Shown: positions 1-8,249 of the stretch, one piece after another
How positions within the stretch are numbered: the first letter of the stretch is position 1
Layout of the letters: every line of letters starts with the position of its first letter
Source of the DNA: DYQY01 sp964643725
GTDB taxonomy: Bacteria > Margulisbacteria > Riflemargulisbacteria > GWF2-35-9 > DYQY01
DNA: 44,769 nt
Direction of reading: 5' to 3'
Assembly (NCBI GenBank): GCA_964643725.1
Contig: CAZXTL010000015.1
Span: 1 to 44,769, forward strand
The notes under the pieces: model-generated
The model's database searches: none
Seen by the model: the letters and a program-made list of their open reading frames with translations, nothing else
Told to the model about the DNA's origin: nothing
Made by a program: the position numbers and the translations under genes

Positions 1-188
1 CAATCAATTGTATAGAGCTGGAGGAAATGACTAATACTATACAAAATTAGAATAACAATAAAACCTTGAAGCAATTTATTTGCATTTCTGTTCCTAGTCC
101 AAAGAAGTATATTATAAATAATAAAAGCGACAATCAGAATATCTACAATGTCTTGCCACCTTAAAAAAAATAATGAATCTATAAACAT
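1..188 (-). CDS. cdaA: Diadenylate cyclase CdaA, N-terminal fragment (cut by window edge)
   Basis: Reading the minus strand from the ATG at 188 gives MFIDSLFFLRWQDIVDILIV and then a hydrophobic run, followed by NRNANKLLQG and an LYSISHFLQLYTI segment. This is the pattern of the membrane N-terminus of CdaA/DacA (an FLRWQDxxDIxIVAF helix, then a KLLxG helix), which anchors the diadenylate cyclase making c-di-AMP from two ATP. Only 62 codons lie in the window; the catalytic DAC domain is beyond position 1, so the assignment rests on the membrane part. The ATG overlaps the lysA stop by one base (TAATG), so translation is probably coupled to lysA. c-di-AMP commonly controls cell-wall and osmotic homeostasis, which fits a neighbour supplying diaminopimelate or lysine. 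Confidence 0.8.
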   Translation of the reverse strand, partial: MFIDSLFFLRWQDIVDILIVAFIIYNILLWTRNRNANKLLQGFIVILILYSISHFLQLYTID

Positions 189-1459
189 TAATCTATCCTC
201 ACATCGTTACGAATTATATCTTCTAGTGTTTCTCTTTTTAAAACCAATTTAGCCTTGTTGTTCTCGACAAATACCATTGCTGGTTTTCTATACCTATTAT
301 AATTACTAGACATAGAATAATTATACGCACCAGTCGCATAAACCATTAACAAGTCACCTTTTTGAGCTTCAGGCAACTCAATATCTTTTAATAAAACATC
401 TCCTGATTCACAAAATTTACCTGCAACAGAATATTTCTTTAAACTATCTTTAGACTTATTTATAATATCAGCAGAATAAACTGAACCATAGGTTATTGGC
501 CTTGGATTATCTGCCATCCCGCCATCAACAGAAATATAATTTTTAAGCCCTTTTATCTCTTTAACACCACCTACAGAATAAATTGTCACTCCAGCATTAG
601 CTACAATAGATCTTCCAGGCTCTAAAATTAATAATGGTTGTATAGGATAATTAACTCTTTCTAATGCTGACTTCATACTCTCTGCAATACTGGCTACAAA
701 TTCTCTAACACTAGGAGGATCGTCATCCTTAACATATTTAATCCCAATGCCACCACCAATATCTATGGCTGATGCTAATACTCCAGTTTTCTTGTGAACA
801 TCCACGGCTAAATCAATCAATTTATCTATTAAAACATGATAAGGATCGGTATCGAATATCTGAGAACCGATATGTGCATGAAATCCAACAAAATCAAATT
901 CTTTATACTTTTTAACAGTCGCAACAAAGCTAATGACATTTTCCAAATGAACACCAAACTTAGAGTCACGTTGCCCTGTTCTGACAAACTCATGAGTATG
1001 TGCTTCGATTTCAGGAACGATTCTAACCATAATCGTCACCTTACTAGTAATGCCAAGCGTTGTGTATACCTCGTGAATTGTATTCAGCTCATCAACATTA
1101 TCAACTACAATCACTCCAATTTCTTGTTCCAAAGCATATTTAATTTCATTAATCGTTTTGTTATTTCCATGGAAATAAGCCTTATCAGCAGAAACACCAG
1201 CATTAAGCATAGTATAGAACTCACCATCAGATACTACATCAAAGAAAAAACCTTCCTGCTCTAGAACTTGGTAAAGTGCAGTTAAAGATAATGCTTTACT
1301 AGCATAAGATACTCTAGAATTATTATAATAATTCTTAATAGAAAGATAATCAGCTGCGACTTTTCTAACAGCTTGAATATCTAACACATAAAGCGGTGTT
1401 CCATATTCTTTTGCTAATGCTTCAACATCACAACCACCAATTTTAACTTTATCAGTCAT
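188..1459 (-). CDS. lysA: Diaminopimelate decarboxylase
   Basis: PLP enzyme converting meso-diaminopimelate to L-lysine and CO2, the last step of lysine synthesis. The 423 residues match the usual family length. The PLP lysine is K55 in SYASKA. HAHIGSQ, the GGGIG glycine loop, LEPGRS (phosphate/substrate binding) and CESGD with Cys350 near the C-terminus (completing the partner subunit's active site) are all visible. The fold is the alanine-racemase-type barrel followed by a beta domain. The start ATG overlaps the cimA stop by one base and the stop overlaps the cdaA start by one base, so the three genes form a coupled operon read from the promoter in front of cimA. Nothing suggests damage. 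Confidence 0.97.
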   Translation of the reverse strand: MTDKVKIGGCDVEALAKEYGTPLYVLDIQAVRKVAADYLSIKNYYNNSRVSYASKALSLTALYQVLEQEGFFFDVVSDGEFYTMLNAGVSADKAYFHGNNKTINEIKYALEQEIGVIVVDNVDELNTIHEVYTTLGITSKVTIMVRIVPEIEAHTHEFVRTGQRDSKFGVHLENVISFVATVKKYKEFDFVGFHAHIGSQIFDTDPYHVLIDKLIDLAVDVHKKTGVLASAIDIGGGIGIKYVKDDDPPSVREFVASIAESMKSALERVNYPIQPLLILEPGRSIVANAGVTIYSVGGVKEIKGLKNYISVDGGMADNPRPITYGSVYSADIINKSKDSLKKYSVAGKFCESGDVLLKDIELPEAQKGDLLMVYATGAYNYSMSSNYNRYRKPAMVFVENNKAKLVLKRETLEDIIRNDVRID

Positions 1460-3027
1460 TACTTAATTCTTTCTTTTAATAGTTTATATTCAATGCTATC
1501 TACCAAAGCAAACCAACTTGCCTCAATAATATTGGCGCTTACACCAACTGTACCCCAAGTCTCTTGGTCATCTTGCGACTCTATAATTACTCTTACTTTA
1601 GCATCTGTACCATCAGTACTATTAAGAACCCTTACTCGGTAATCTACTAAGTGCATTGTCTTTATTTCTGGGAATCTTTCTTCAATAGCTTTTCTCAAAG
1701 CATGATCAAGCGCTCCTACAGGACCAGTTCCTTCACCAGTAGTATGAATGATTTCACCATTAATTTTTAACTTAACAGTTGCTTCAACTAAATGATAATC
1801 ATCCTTTTCGAACCTATCATTAATAACTCTAAAGCTAACAAGTTCAAAGAAACTTTGATATTGACCAGTTGCTTTTTTGAGCATTAATTCAAAAGTTGCT
1901 TCACCTTCTTCAAACTGATACCCTATCTTTTCTAATTCTTTAATCTCTTTTAGTAATTCTTTAACAGCTGGAGCTGAATTATCGATATCTATCCCTAGTT
2001 TCTCAGCCTTATACTTTAGATTGCTAACTCCTGATAGCTCAGAAACAAGAACTCTCTGTTCATTACCTACAAGCTCTGGCTTTATATGTTCATATGTTTC
2101 TGAATGCTTATTAATTGCACTAACGTGAATCCCACCTTTATGGGCAAAAGCACTTTTGCCAACATACGCAAAATGATTATTATGAGGAAGATTAGCTATC
2201 TCACTAATATGCCTTGAAACTTCAGTTAAAGATTTTAAATCCTCATCAGAGATACAATCAATTTTCATCTTCAACTTAAGTGAAGGGATTATTGAACACA
2301 AATTAGCATTACCAGCTCTTTCACCATAGCCATTAATCGTCCCCTGAACTTGAACTGCCCCATTATGTATTGCAGTTAAGGAATTCGCGACAGCTAACTC
2401 TGAGTCATTATGAGCGTGTATGCCTAAAGGTGTTTTTATCTTCGTTTTAACAACTTGCATTATAGACTCAATCTCATGAGTTAATGTACCACCATTTGTA
2501 TCAGCAAGCACAATAACATCAACGCCTCCTGCTTCTGCTGATTGTAAACATTTTATAGCATATTCTGGATTCTTTTTGTAACCATCAAAAAAATGTTCAG
2601 CATCAAAGAACACTTCATCCATATTTTCTTTTAAAAACTTAATTGAGTCAGTAATTAATTCAAGATTCTCTTCTAAGCTAATTTTAAGCGCATGTGTAAC
2701 ATGAAAATCCCAGGTCTTACCGAATATACAAGCTACCCTGACGCCAGAACCAACTATTGCTTGCAGATTAGCATCATCTTTTGCACTACTCCCAGGACGC
2801 TTTGTGCTACCAAAAGCAACCATTTTTGCTCTTTTAAGTTTAACTGCTCTCATAGCATCAAAGAACTCTACAGCTTTAGGATTAGAACCTGGCCAGCCAC
2901 CTTCGATATAATGCATGCCAACACCATCAAGCAACTTAGCTATCTTGATTTTGTCAGAAACAGTAAAGGATATACCCTCACTCTGTTCTCCATCACGTAA
3001 TGTAGTATCAAATAATTTCACTTTCAT
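1459..3027 (-). CDS. cimA: (R)-citramalate synthase
   Basis: Condenses pyruvate and acetyl-CoA to citramalate, giving a threonine-independent route to 2-oxobutyrate and isoleucine. The N-terminal HMGL-like barrel begins with DTTLRDGEQ (residues 7-15) and contains HAHND, as in isopropylmalate/citramalate synthases. The EGGWPGSNPKA segment and the 522-residue length fit the TIGR00977-type citramalate synthase better than LeuA. The C-terminal ~130 residues (GEGTGPVGALDHAL, then VRVIIES) form the LeuA-type regulatory dimer domain, so isoleucine feedback is likely. It is first in the cimA-lysA-cdaA operon. The ATG at 3027 has no Shine-Dalgarno site but sits 6 nt after a perfect TATAAT, suggesting a leaderless transcript. 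Confidence 0.93.
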   Translation of the reverse strand: MKVKLFDTTLRDGEQSEGISFTVSDKIKIAKLLDGVGMHYIEGGWPGSNPKAVEFFDAMRAVKLKRAKMVAFGSTKRPGSSAKDDANLQAIVGSGVRVACIFGKTWDFHVTHALKISLEENLELITDSIKFLKENMDEVFFDAEHFFDGYKKNPEYAIKCLQSAEAGGVDVIVLADTNGGTLTHEIESIMQVVKTKIKTPLGIHAHNDSELAVANSLTAIHNGAVQVQGTINGYGERAGNANLCSIIPSLKLKMKIDCISDEDLKSLTEVSRHISEIANLPHNNHFAYVGKSAFAHKGGIHVSAINKHSETYEHIKPELVGNEQRVLVSELSGVSNLKYKAEKLGIDIDNSAPAVKELLKEIKELEKIGYQFEEGEATFELMLKKATGQYQSFFELVSFRVINDRFEKDDYHLVEATVKLKINGEIIHTTGEGTGPVGALDHALRKAIEERFPEIKTMHLVDYRVRVLNSTDGTDAKVRVIIESQDDQETWGTVGVSANIIEASWFALVDSIEYKLLKERIK

Positions 3028-3033
3028 AAAGTT

Positions 3034-3039
3034 ATTATA
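3034..3039 (-). promoter_or_regulatory. -10 box of cimA operon, leaderless spacing
   Basis: TATAAT on the minus strand, followed by exactly six bases and the cimA ATG. Start of transcription 7 nt downstream of a -10 box would fall on the A of ATG. No Shine-Dalgarno sequence is present. Confidence 0.65.
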
Positions 3040-3050
3040 AAGCCAAATGC

Positions 3051-3072
3051 TAAAAGCTTAAAGCTTAAAGCC
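3051..3072. repeat. Heptamer array (GCTTTAA family)
   Basis: Three consecutive 7-bp units on the minus strand (GCTTTAA, GCTTTAA, GCTTTTA) lie upstream of the cimA -10 box. They are one of several 7-bp arrays in this window's intergenic DNA. Confidence 0.6.
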
Positions 3073-3153
3073 TTACGTAAAAATAAAATGTTTAAAACCA
3101 TTCATTCCGGGGCATATTCAATTTAGATTCAGAGAAAGAGGGTGGGAGTTTTG

Positions 3154-3633
3154 ATGAATATAGTCAGAAACAGAAGTTACATAGTTACAGAAGAACAAGA
3201 GACCTTAGAGTCCATTATTAAAAAAAACTATGGGGATATCAAAAAGATCAAAGATGTTATCCTTTTCCTTGAACAATTCAACCTAATACTTTCATCAGAA
3301 TTATATAAAGGAGATACTGTTTTACTACCTAATCTTCCTAAGCATCTAACAGGCGAAGACCCAAACTATGTCAAATACCCATTAAAACAAAACTCAAATA
3401 TAAAAAATATTATCAGCAATTTTTATGAAAATGAGAATATTAACTTAGACAAAACAGAAAATTACATTAAAACTCTTAATAATCTTAAGCATGAACCATA
3501 TGAACTTAACTCACTACTCCTACCTGTTAATCTACCAAGTTACTTTTACTGCAACAAAACAAAGAAAGATACGATAAATTTTGTGGAATGTTTTAATAAA
3601 GTATTCCATCACAATGAATTTGAAGAAATATAA
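3154..3633 (+). CDS. Hypothetical protein with LysM-like N-terminal segment
   Basis: About 159 residues. I prefer the ATG at 3154 because GGGAG lies 5 nt upstream; a GTG at 3142 in the same frame would add four residues. Residues ~7-55 (RSYIVTEEQETLESIIKKNY, later LYKGDTVLLPNLP) resemble a diverged LysM module: a Y-x-V strand, a helix, and an L-x-x-G-D-x-x-LLP closing strand. The remainder is polar and Asn/Lys-rich with no recognised domain. There is no signal peptide. It precedes the 303-residue LysM protein by 20 bp on the same strand, so the two are probably cotranscribed. It may be an accessory cell-wall-binding protein; the function is not established. Confidence 0.6.
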   Translation: MNIVRNRSYIVTEEQETLESIIKKNYGDIKKIKDVILFLEQFNLILSSELYKGDTVLLPNLPKHLTGEDPNYVKYPLKQNSNIKNIISNFYENENINLDKTENYIKTLNNLKHEPYELNSLLLPVNLPSYFYCNKTKKDTINFVECFNKVFHHNEFEEI

Positions 3634-3653
3634 TAAATAAAGGAGATTAGAAA

Positions 3654-4565
3654 ATGAGCGAACCAAGCATATCGAAAGCAGGTGCACAAGCAGGAGCATT
3701 ATACATTGCAAAGAATTTTGACAAAATAGCCGGTGAAGATAAACTTATCAGTAAAGAAGAATTAATGAAATTCAAAACTGAAGTTAAGTCAGAAGCAGGA
3801 AAAGCATTCATTGAGTCATTATTAGATAATAACAGTAAACTTTTCGAAATGAATCAAAAGGTTTTTCAGGAGAATCTTATATTTCAAGATAAAGGTATTT
3901 CCAAAGCCGATGTTGCTATACTAACTGGAAATGATAAGCAAAAAGAACATTATCCTGATGGTCTTTGGATGATGGAAGAGAACGCTGCTAAGAAGGATTT
4001 AAAAAGATGTTCTGAATTCTTAGAAGAATTCAAAACTAGTCCCACCAAAGATATAAGCGCTATAGAATTAGAGGAAATGTCTTCATATTTTAACGACGAC
4101 AAAAATTTTGTAAACATGATTGAGTATAAAATAGATGAAGAAAGATCAGATGCTTTTTTAAATAACCTTGCGAATTTCCTCGAAAAAAAAGGTTTTATTT
4201 CAAACAATGAAAAAAGCTATTCTAAAGAATCAAAAGCACAGGTACTACATTACGCTTTAGCTAATTATCAAAGAAGTGTAGGGCTACCAACAACTGATAG
4301 TCTATTTGGAATCAAAACAAGAAACGCAATCATAAAAGACCTTAAAGAAATGAAACCAACAACAACGAGTAAAGAAACTGCACCCTTGGAAGTTGCACCT
4401 CAAATTAAAAATAAAGAATATTTTGTAGTTAAAGATGATACTCTTTCAGGAATTGCAAAAAAATATAAGGTAACGACTGATAGCTTAATAGAATTAAACA
4501 ATATTAATGATCCAAGTAAAATCAGTATTGGACAAAAAATACTTATTCCAGTACAAGCTAAATAA
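3654..4565 (+). CDS. LysM domain protein with EF-hand-like and peptidoglycan-binding-like regions
   Basis: 303 residues preceded by an AAAGGAG Shine-Dalgarno site. Residues 23-36 (DKIAGEDKLISKEE) look like an EF-hand loop. Residues ~190-230 (YQRSVGLPTTDSLFGIKTRN) resemble a PG_binding_1 three-helix module. A Thr/Pro-containing linker leads to a clear C-terminal LysM (YFVVKDDTLSGIAKKYKV, NINDPSKISIGQKILIP). LysM modules bind GlcNAc-containing glycans such as peptidoglycan. No N-terminal signal peptide is visible, so export is either non-Sec or the protein is cytosolic. The last codons GCT AAA TAA belong to a 39-bp sequence repeated at the end of the next gene (5829-5867). The gene at 4826 has the same module order and is probably a diverged duplicate. 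Confidence 0.75.
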   Translation: MSEPSISKAGAQAGALYIAKNFDKIAGEDKLISKEELMKFKTEVKSEAGKAFIESLLDNNSKLFEMNQKVFQENLIFQDKGISKADVAILTGNDKQKEHYPDGLWMMEENAAKKDLKRCSEFLEEFKTSPTKDISAIELEEMSSYFNDDKNFVNMIEYKIDEERSDAFLNNLANFLEKKGFISNNEKSYSKESKAQVLHYALANYQRSVGLPTTDSLFGIKTRNAIIKDLKEMKPTTTSKETAPLEVAPQIKNKEYFVVKDDTLSGIAKKYKVTTDSLIELNNINDPSKISIGQKILIPVQAK

Positions 4566-4595
4566 CTAACTTAGCAACTTCTTTCTTGAAGTTTT
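4557..4595. repeat. 39-bp direct repeat, copy 1
   Basis: Identical over 39 bp to 5829-5867. In copy 2 this sequence is the 3' end and stop of the TIGR03545 gene (minus strand). In copy 1 it covers the last codons of the 303-residue LysM gene and its downstream DNA. It contains a hairpin (AACTTC, loop TTTCTT, GAAGTT; 4576-4593) that may act as a terminator and explain why this part stayed identical. Confidence 0.85.
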
Positions 4596-4597
4596 AA
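4576..4597 (+). terminator. Hairpin after the 303-residue LysM gene
   Basis: AACTTC-TTTCTT-GAAGTT, a 6-bp stem followed by TT and A/T-rich sequence, starts 11 bases after the LysM stop. It is a weak terminator candidate. The same hairpin lies in the 39-bp copy at 5848-5865. Confidence 0.35.
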
Positions 4598-4760
4598 TAT
4601 TGTTGTTACATGAAGCCAAGATGCTCAAGGCTGTAATATTGTGCTACAAAATATTATATTAATAAAAAAATCTTCTTTTAAGCTTTTACATCAATCCTAA
4701 ATTTATCTACATCAAGCCATATGATATACAAATAAAATTATGGGAATATTTATTAATTCA
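4596..4760 (-). pseudogene. Decayed duplicate of the 3' end of the TIGR03545 gene
   Basis: Beyond the identical 39 bp, the DNA still aligns to the 3' part of the TIGR03545 gene (5868-~6050). The first ~58 bases align without gaps at about half identity, ending in matching TTGTGCTAC / TTGTACTAC. After a ~21-bp deletion there is a second clear match (CATCAAGCC in both, with similar flanks TCCTAAATTTATCTA / TCCTAGCTTGTCCC). Frame-breaking deletions and the absence of an open frame make it non-coding. It implies a tandem duplication of a LysM gene plus the tail of TIGR03545. Confidence 0.65.
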
Positions 4761-4825
4761 TACGATAAATATATATAAATACTTTTAAGATAATTTAAAA
4801 TACATATTTAAAGGAGAATTATAAA

Positions 4826-5827
4826 ATGGGAGACATAAATTTTTCAGAAAGTGCAAACAACATTAAGTCCAACATATTAAGTAACTTCAAGAATGTTACA
4901 CCAGAGGCACAAATAGCTATCAATCCATTATTTGATATAAGCAAAAAAGGAACAGTAAGCACAATAGACTCATTAATAATTAAAAATGTATTACAGGATA
5001 TTGAATCCAACAACATTCCAAACTTATTATGGTTTGATACAAAAGTACTAGGAATGGAAGAAATCAAACAAGCACAAACTGCACTTACCCCAGAGTCCAT
5101 AAACAAAAAACTTGACAACCTAGCTAGTTCAGCACCTCTCCCTAAAAGTGATGACAATGGATATTTAATAGCTACCTACAATATCCAAGGACAAGTTACA
5201 ACTAAAGATTACAAAGATTTGGATCGTCCAATAGTCCTAAAACTTGGAGCAGACTACGAAAAATCACCAAGATATCAAGATTTAGAACTAATATGCCTAT
5301 TAGCTATTAATAAAAATCCTGAATATAATTCATTTGCAGAAGAACTTATCAAAGACCCAAAGAATACTACAAATATAATAATTAAATTCTTAGATAAATT
5401 TCAAAGAACTAATGGACTAAACCAAGGCTACGTTGTAACAATGTCACCTTCTACTAAAAAGGAAATAACCGATCTTTCTAAAGATACATTTAATAAAATA
5501 TGCCTTCATTCAGACACAATACTCGCTTTGCAAGACCTTCTTTCTGAAAAGAAAAGTACTACACAACAACCAACACCACCTAAAGTTAATCAAGAAAAAG
5601 ATGCTTTAGTGGAAACCGCTCAAAAGCCAAAGATTCAAGAGATATTAACAGTTACTATTCATAAAGGTGACAACCTTTGGAAAATATATAAAGCAAAAGG
5701 TGGACCAGATTCCTTAGGCGATTTCGACAAATTTAAAATCCAAACAAGTAAACTAAACAATGGAAAGGACATAGAACATTTAAAAATAGATGATGTTCTG
5801 ATTATTCCTGCACCAAAAAAGAATTAA
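4826..5827 (+). CDS. LysM-like protein, probable diverged duplicate of the preceding gene
   Basis: 333 residues with AAAGGAG placed 8 nt before the ATG. No signal peptide; the N-terminus MGDINFSESANN resembles the starts of the giant proteins in this window (MGDIIGG..., MEINFSAAN...). Residues ~190-215 (KFQRTNGL ... SPSTKKEITDL) look like a degenerate peptidoglycan-binding module. After a Gln/Pro/Lys linker, the C-terminus (LTVTIHKGDNLWKIYKAKGG ... LKIDDVLIIPAP) is a LysM with a longer inter-helix loop. Module order and position match the 303-residue gene, and decayed TIGR03545 DNA between the two supports duplication. It is convergent with TIGR03545, with 2 bp between the stops. Confidence 0.7.
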   Translation: MGDINFSESANNIKSNILSNFKNVTPEAQIAINPLFDISKKGTVSTIDSLIIKNVLQDIESNNIPNLLWFDTKVLGMEEIKQAQTALTPESINKKLDNLASSAPLPKSDDNGYLIATYNIQGQVTTKDYKDLDRPIVLKLGADYEKSPRYQDLELICLLAINKNPEYNSFAEELIKDPKNTTNIIIKFLDKFQRTNGLNQGYVVTMSPSTKKEITDLSKDTFNKICLHSDTILALQDLLSEKKSTTQQPTPPKVNQEKDALVETAQKPKIQEILTVTIHKGDNLWKIYKAKGGPDSLGDFDKFKIQTSKLNNGKDIEHLKIDDVLIIPAPKKN

Positions 5828-5828
5828 G

Positions 5829-5867
5829 GCTAAATAACTAACTTAGCAACTTCTTTCTTGAAGTTTT
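5829..5867. repeat. 39-bp direct repeat, copy 2
   Basis: Exact match to 4557-4595. Here it encodes the last residues and stop of the TIGR03545 protein (KEVAKLVI, then TAG) on the minus strand. This is the ancestral context from which copy 1 was made. Confidence 0.85.
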
Positions 5868-7458
5868 CTTCTTGCTGTTTAACAAAACTCTGCCACTGTG
5901 TGGCATAGTTTTGTACTACCTTTTCTATTTCTTTATTAATTAATTTCTGAGTTGCTGACATCATATACTCATCAACATTTGTATCTATTCCTAGCTTGTC
6001 CCCATCAAGCCTTATATCTAATGCAAAATAAGGTATCTCACTTAAACTTTCAAAGAAATACTTCTCAAGCACTGACCTATTCTCAAGCGATGGGTCAACT
6101 GTCAGCTTAAGTCCAGCAGTCTTAAGCCTTACAAGCGATGATATAGTATTTTTGACGTAGCCAAAATTCATATTTACATCATATTTCCCATCAACTATAA
6201 GCAAAGGGAATTGAACAGTATCCCAGTATTTATTTTTAAGTTCGTGATTAGATATAAATCCATTAACAAGCACCTTTACGTCTTCACGAAGATCTAAGGT
6301 TATCCCAACAAAAGAAGCAGAAGAACCATAGTTCTGAAATAACTCTAATCTAGACGGTAAGTTTCTTATTGTTTGCTTATTAGTGATGTTACTACCTCTA
6401 CCTTTAAAAATATTCCCTTGCTTATCTACTCCCTCAAGTTTAAGTTGTTTTATATAAAAAACTGGATAAGTATCCTTTATGGGGAAAGCTATATCTACGC
6501 CTTTAAATTGAATCTTCTTTTGCTTTGGCTTATCACCTCTTAACACCTTAACTACAGCAATCCCTTTATTAGCTATCTCAACATATTTCTTAACCTCTAT
6601 TCCAATGATATCTGTAACTAGTGACTGTTTCTTTTGATCAGCAAACTTAATCTTACTATTAAGCAAAGCCATATCTAACTTTCCAGCCTCATCTATTTTC
6701 TTACCCGATAAACTAATCCTATTTTGAAACTGTGTTATGGCAGACTGCTTATTTTCATATGCTTTCTTAACTTGGTCATACTGATTCTTAAGTGAAGATA
6801 TATCCTGAATATACTGAGGAATCTTCATAAAGTCAGTTGGCTTATTCTGCTCTAAAACCTTAATAGCAGACTCTAATTCCTTTAATCTCTTCTCTAAATC
6901 ATCAGATGCTAAGATCTTTTGCAAATTATCATAAGAAGCCCGAATCTCAGACAGTTCAATATTTAAAGTTTCTGTAAATTTTGCCTGACTAACATCTAAT
7001 AATTTATTTATTTCCAAACGTTCACTAATCTTCTCTGCTGAGTAATAGGATAAAACGCTCCCTGCCAAACGTAACGCAACCTTCTTTGCTTGACTCTCCT
7101 TCTTAATTTTAGGACTCCACACCAATTGATCCTTAGCGACTGTTCTAATACCAATTATTTCCATATCATTTATAACAAACTTTGCTCTTAATAATTGAGG
7201 AGTATTAATATCAAACATTATTTTATCAATGTAATTGGCCTTCTCAGAATTTTCCCAAATAAACGCCATTCCATTAATAGTCATATCCCCCTTTAAAATC
7301 TGTAACTTAAGACTATCTATTTGAACAATCAGGTTTGGGATAGAAGAAAAAGACTTTTCAATACTATATTTAATTAAATTATCCAAAAAGAAAAACCTAA
7401 AAATAATAAGTGCTAATAGTATAATTACAAAAGGAATGAAATACTTTTTCCTAATCAT
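5830..7458 (-). CDS. TIGR03545 family membrane-anchored protein
   Basis: 542 residues. An N-terminal membrane helix (residues ~6-26, IPFVIILLALIIFRFFF) is followed by an AsmA-like beta segment (IDSLKLQILKGDMTINGMAF, ... TPQLLRAKFVINDMEI), a long helical or coiled-coil region (~165-250, rich in K/E/Q/L heptads) and a beta-rich C-terminal part (GITLDLREDVKVLVNGFI). This matches the uncharacterised family TIGR03545, which is regularly encoded next to TIGR03546, as here. The short-anchor plus AsmA-like beta layout suggests a periplasmic protein working with the membrane partner; the role is unknown. The ATG overlaps the upstream stop by one base (TAATG). Confidence 0.75.
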   Translation of the reverse strand: MIRKKYFIPFVIILLALIIFRFFFLDNLIKYSIEKSFSSIPNLIVQIDSLKLQILKGDMTINGMAFIWENSEKANYIDKIMFDINTPQLLRAKFVINDMEIIGIRTVAKDQLVWSPKIKKESQAKKVALRLAGSVLSYYSAEKISERLEINKLLDVSQAKFTETLNIELSEIRASYDNLQKILASDDLEKRLKELESAIKVLEQNKPTDFMKIPQYIQDISSLKNQYDQVKKAYENKQSAITQFQNRISLSGKKIDEAGKLDMALLNSKIKFADQKKQSLVTDIIGIEVKKYVEIANKGIAVVKVLRGDKPKQKKIQFKGVDIAFPIKDTYPVFYIKQLKLEGVDKQGNIFKGRGSNITNKQTIRNLPSRLELFQNYGSSASFVGITLDLREDVKVLVNGFISNHELKNKYWDTVQFPLLIVDGKYDVNMNFGYVKNTISSLVRLKTAGLKLTVDPSLENRSVLEKYFFESLSEIPYFALDIRLDGDKLGIDTNVDEYMMSATQKLINKEIEKVVQNYATQWQSFVKQQEENFKKEVAKLVI

Positions 7459-7997
7459 TATAGGACTTGCCTCAACTCATGGTATTTTAAATAAATCTGA
7501 TAAATCTTCGATGATTTTAAAACTTTAACTACTTTGGATTTCTCGAGATAATTATTAACCTTGGTCTGATAATTCTTGCGATAATAAAGGATTGCCTTAA
7601 CAAATAGAAGTTGAGTTGGATACAAAAGGATAATACCAACAACTAATCCACCTAAAACCGAAGTATTATAAAACTTGGTAAACGGAACTATTGGAAGATT
7701 ATACAAAGTTGTCCAAAAAGCTTTTAGCGACTCAGCCGAAAGCAAAAAATAACCAACGTGATGCACCAACAATAATGCCTGATTATTGAAAATCTTAAAA
7801 ACTATCGCAAATAATAGAAAGCTAGGCAAATGCACTCGAACCAAATAAACAAACACAAACAAGAGGAGATGTATCAAATTGAATCCTGGCATAAGTGAAT
7901 ATAACAATGCTAAGGATATCCCCCACCCCATCTGCTTTGGAGAATCATTGCTCATAATAAACCCTAAAATACTAATAAGCTGTTTAATAAATATCAT
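7458..7997 (-). CDS. TIGR03546 family integral membrane protein
   Basis: 179 residues with several hydrophobic segments (WGISLALLYSLMPGFNLIHL, LLFVFVYLVRVHLPSFLLFA, YFLLSAESLKAFWTTLYNL, GGLVVGIILLYPTQLLFVKA). The N-terminal PKQMGWGISLALLYSLMPG pattern is typical of TIGR03546/DUF2062-like small membrane proteins. It is the first gene of a two-gene unit with TIGR03545. The start has TAAAAT exactly 6 nt upstream and no Shine-Dalgarno site, so it is probably leaderless. No enzymatic residues are evident. Confidence 0.72.
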   Translation of the reverse strand: MIFIKQLISILGFIMSNDSPKQMGWGISLALLYSLMPGFNLIHLLLFVFVYLVRVHLPSFLLFAIVFKIFNNQALLLVHHVGYFLLSAESLKAFWTTLYNLPIVPFTKFYNTSVLGGLVVGIILLYPTQLLFVKAILYYRKNYQTKVNNYLEKSKVVKVLKSSKIYQIYLKYHELRQVL

Positions 7998-8003
7998 GAA
8001 TTT

Positions 8004-8032
8004 ATTTTATTACTATTACACTAGATTATCTA
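8004..8032 (-). promoter_or_regulatory. Promoter of TIGR03546-TIGR03545, leaderless spacing
   Basis: On the minus strand TAGATA, 17 bases, TAAAAT, then 6 bases to the ATG at 7997. There is no Shine-Dalgarno sequence, and transcription would begin at the start codon. Confidence 0.6.
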
Positions 8033-8110
8033 TAGATAAAACCAACTATCTTTTCCCTTTTACTTTTTCCCTTTCATCTTTTAATCTTAGTTACAAAGAT
8101 GAACCCATGG

Positions 8111-8131
8111 ATTCCGCATCAAGTGCGGAAT
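8111..8131. repeat. Palindromic intergenic repeat
   Basis: ATTCCGC, a 7-base loop ATCAAGT, then GCGGAAT, followed by GACAGCG. The form (GGATTCCGC...GCGGAATGACA) resembles the GC-rich dispersed palindromes found between genes in several bacterial groups. Only one copy lies in this window. Confidence 0.5.
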
Positions 8132-8144
8132 GACAGCGTTTTTA

Positions 8145-8230
8145 TCTTTAGTCTTTTGTCTTTTGTCTGAGAGCATAGCGAGCTTAGTCTTCATCTATTC
8201 ATCTATTCATCCATTCCTCTATTCATCTTT
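8145..8230. repeat. Two adjacent short tandem arrays (7-bp and 8-bp units)
   Basis: 8145-8168 holds three TTTTGTC-type heptamers. 8191-8230 holds five TCATCTAT-type octamers with single-base changes. Both lie between a promoter and the RDD gene. An open frame runs through them into the RDD gene, but the repeats make it an unlikely coding extension. Confidence 0.65.
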
Positions 8231-8237
8231 TCCCCGT

Positions 8238-8243
8238 TATAAT
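8238..8243 (+). promoter_or_regulatory. -10 box of the RDD gene, leaderless spacing
   Basis: TATAAT, then AGAAAC (6 bases), then the ATG at 8250. No Shine-Dalgarno sequence. This decides the start of the RDD protein. Confidence 0.65.
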
Positions 8244-8249
8244 AGAAAC

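Noticed and set aside
836..1264. Open frame on the plus strand inside lysA
   Set aside because: Antisense to an intact, well-recognised lysA, with no start signal or family similarity.
7879..8133. 84-codon plus-strand frame overlapping the start of TIGR03546
   Set aside because: It runs antisense through a real gene and then through palindrome DNA. No Shine-Dalgarno site or recognisable domain.
8130..8249. Upstream in-frame extension of the RDD protein
   Set aside because: It consists of tandem repeats, and the TATAAT box lies within it; the RDD family begins at ATG 8250.
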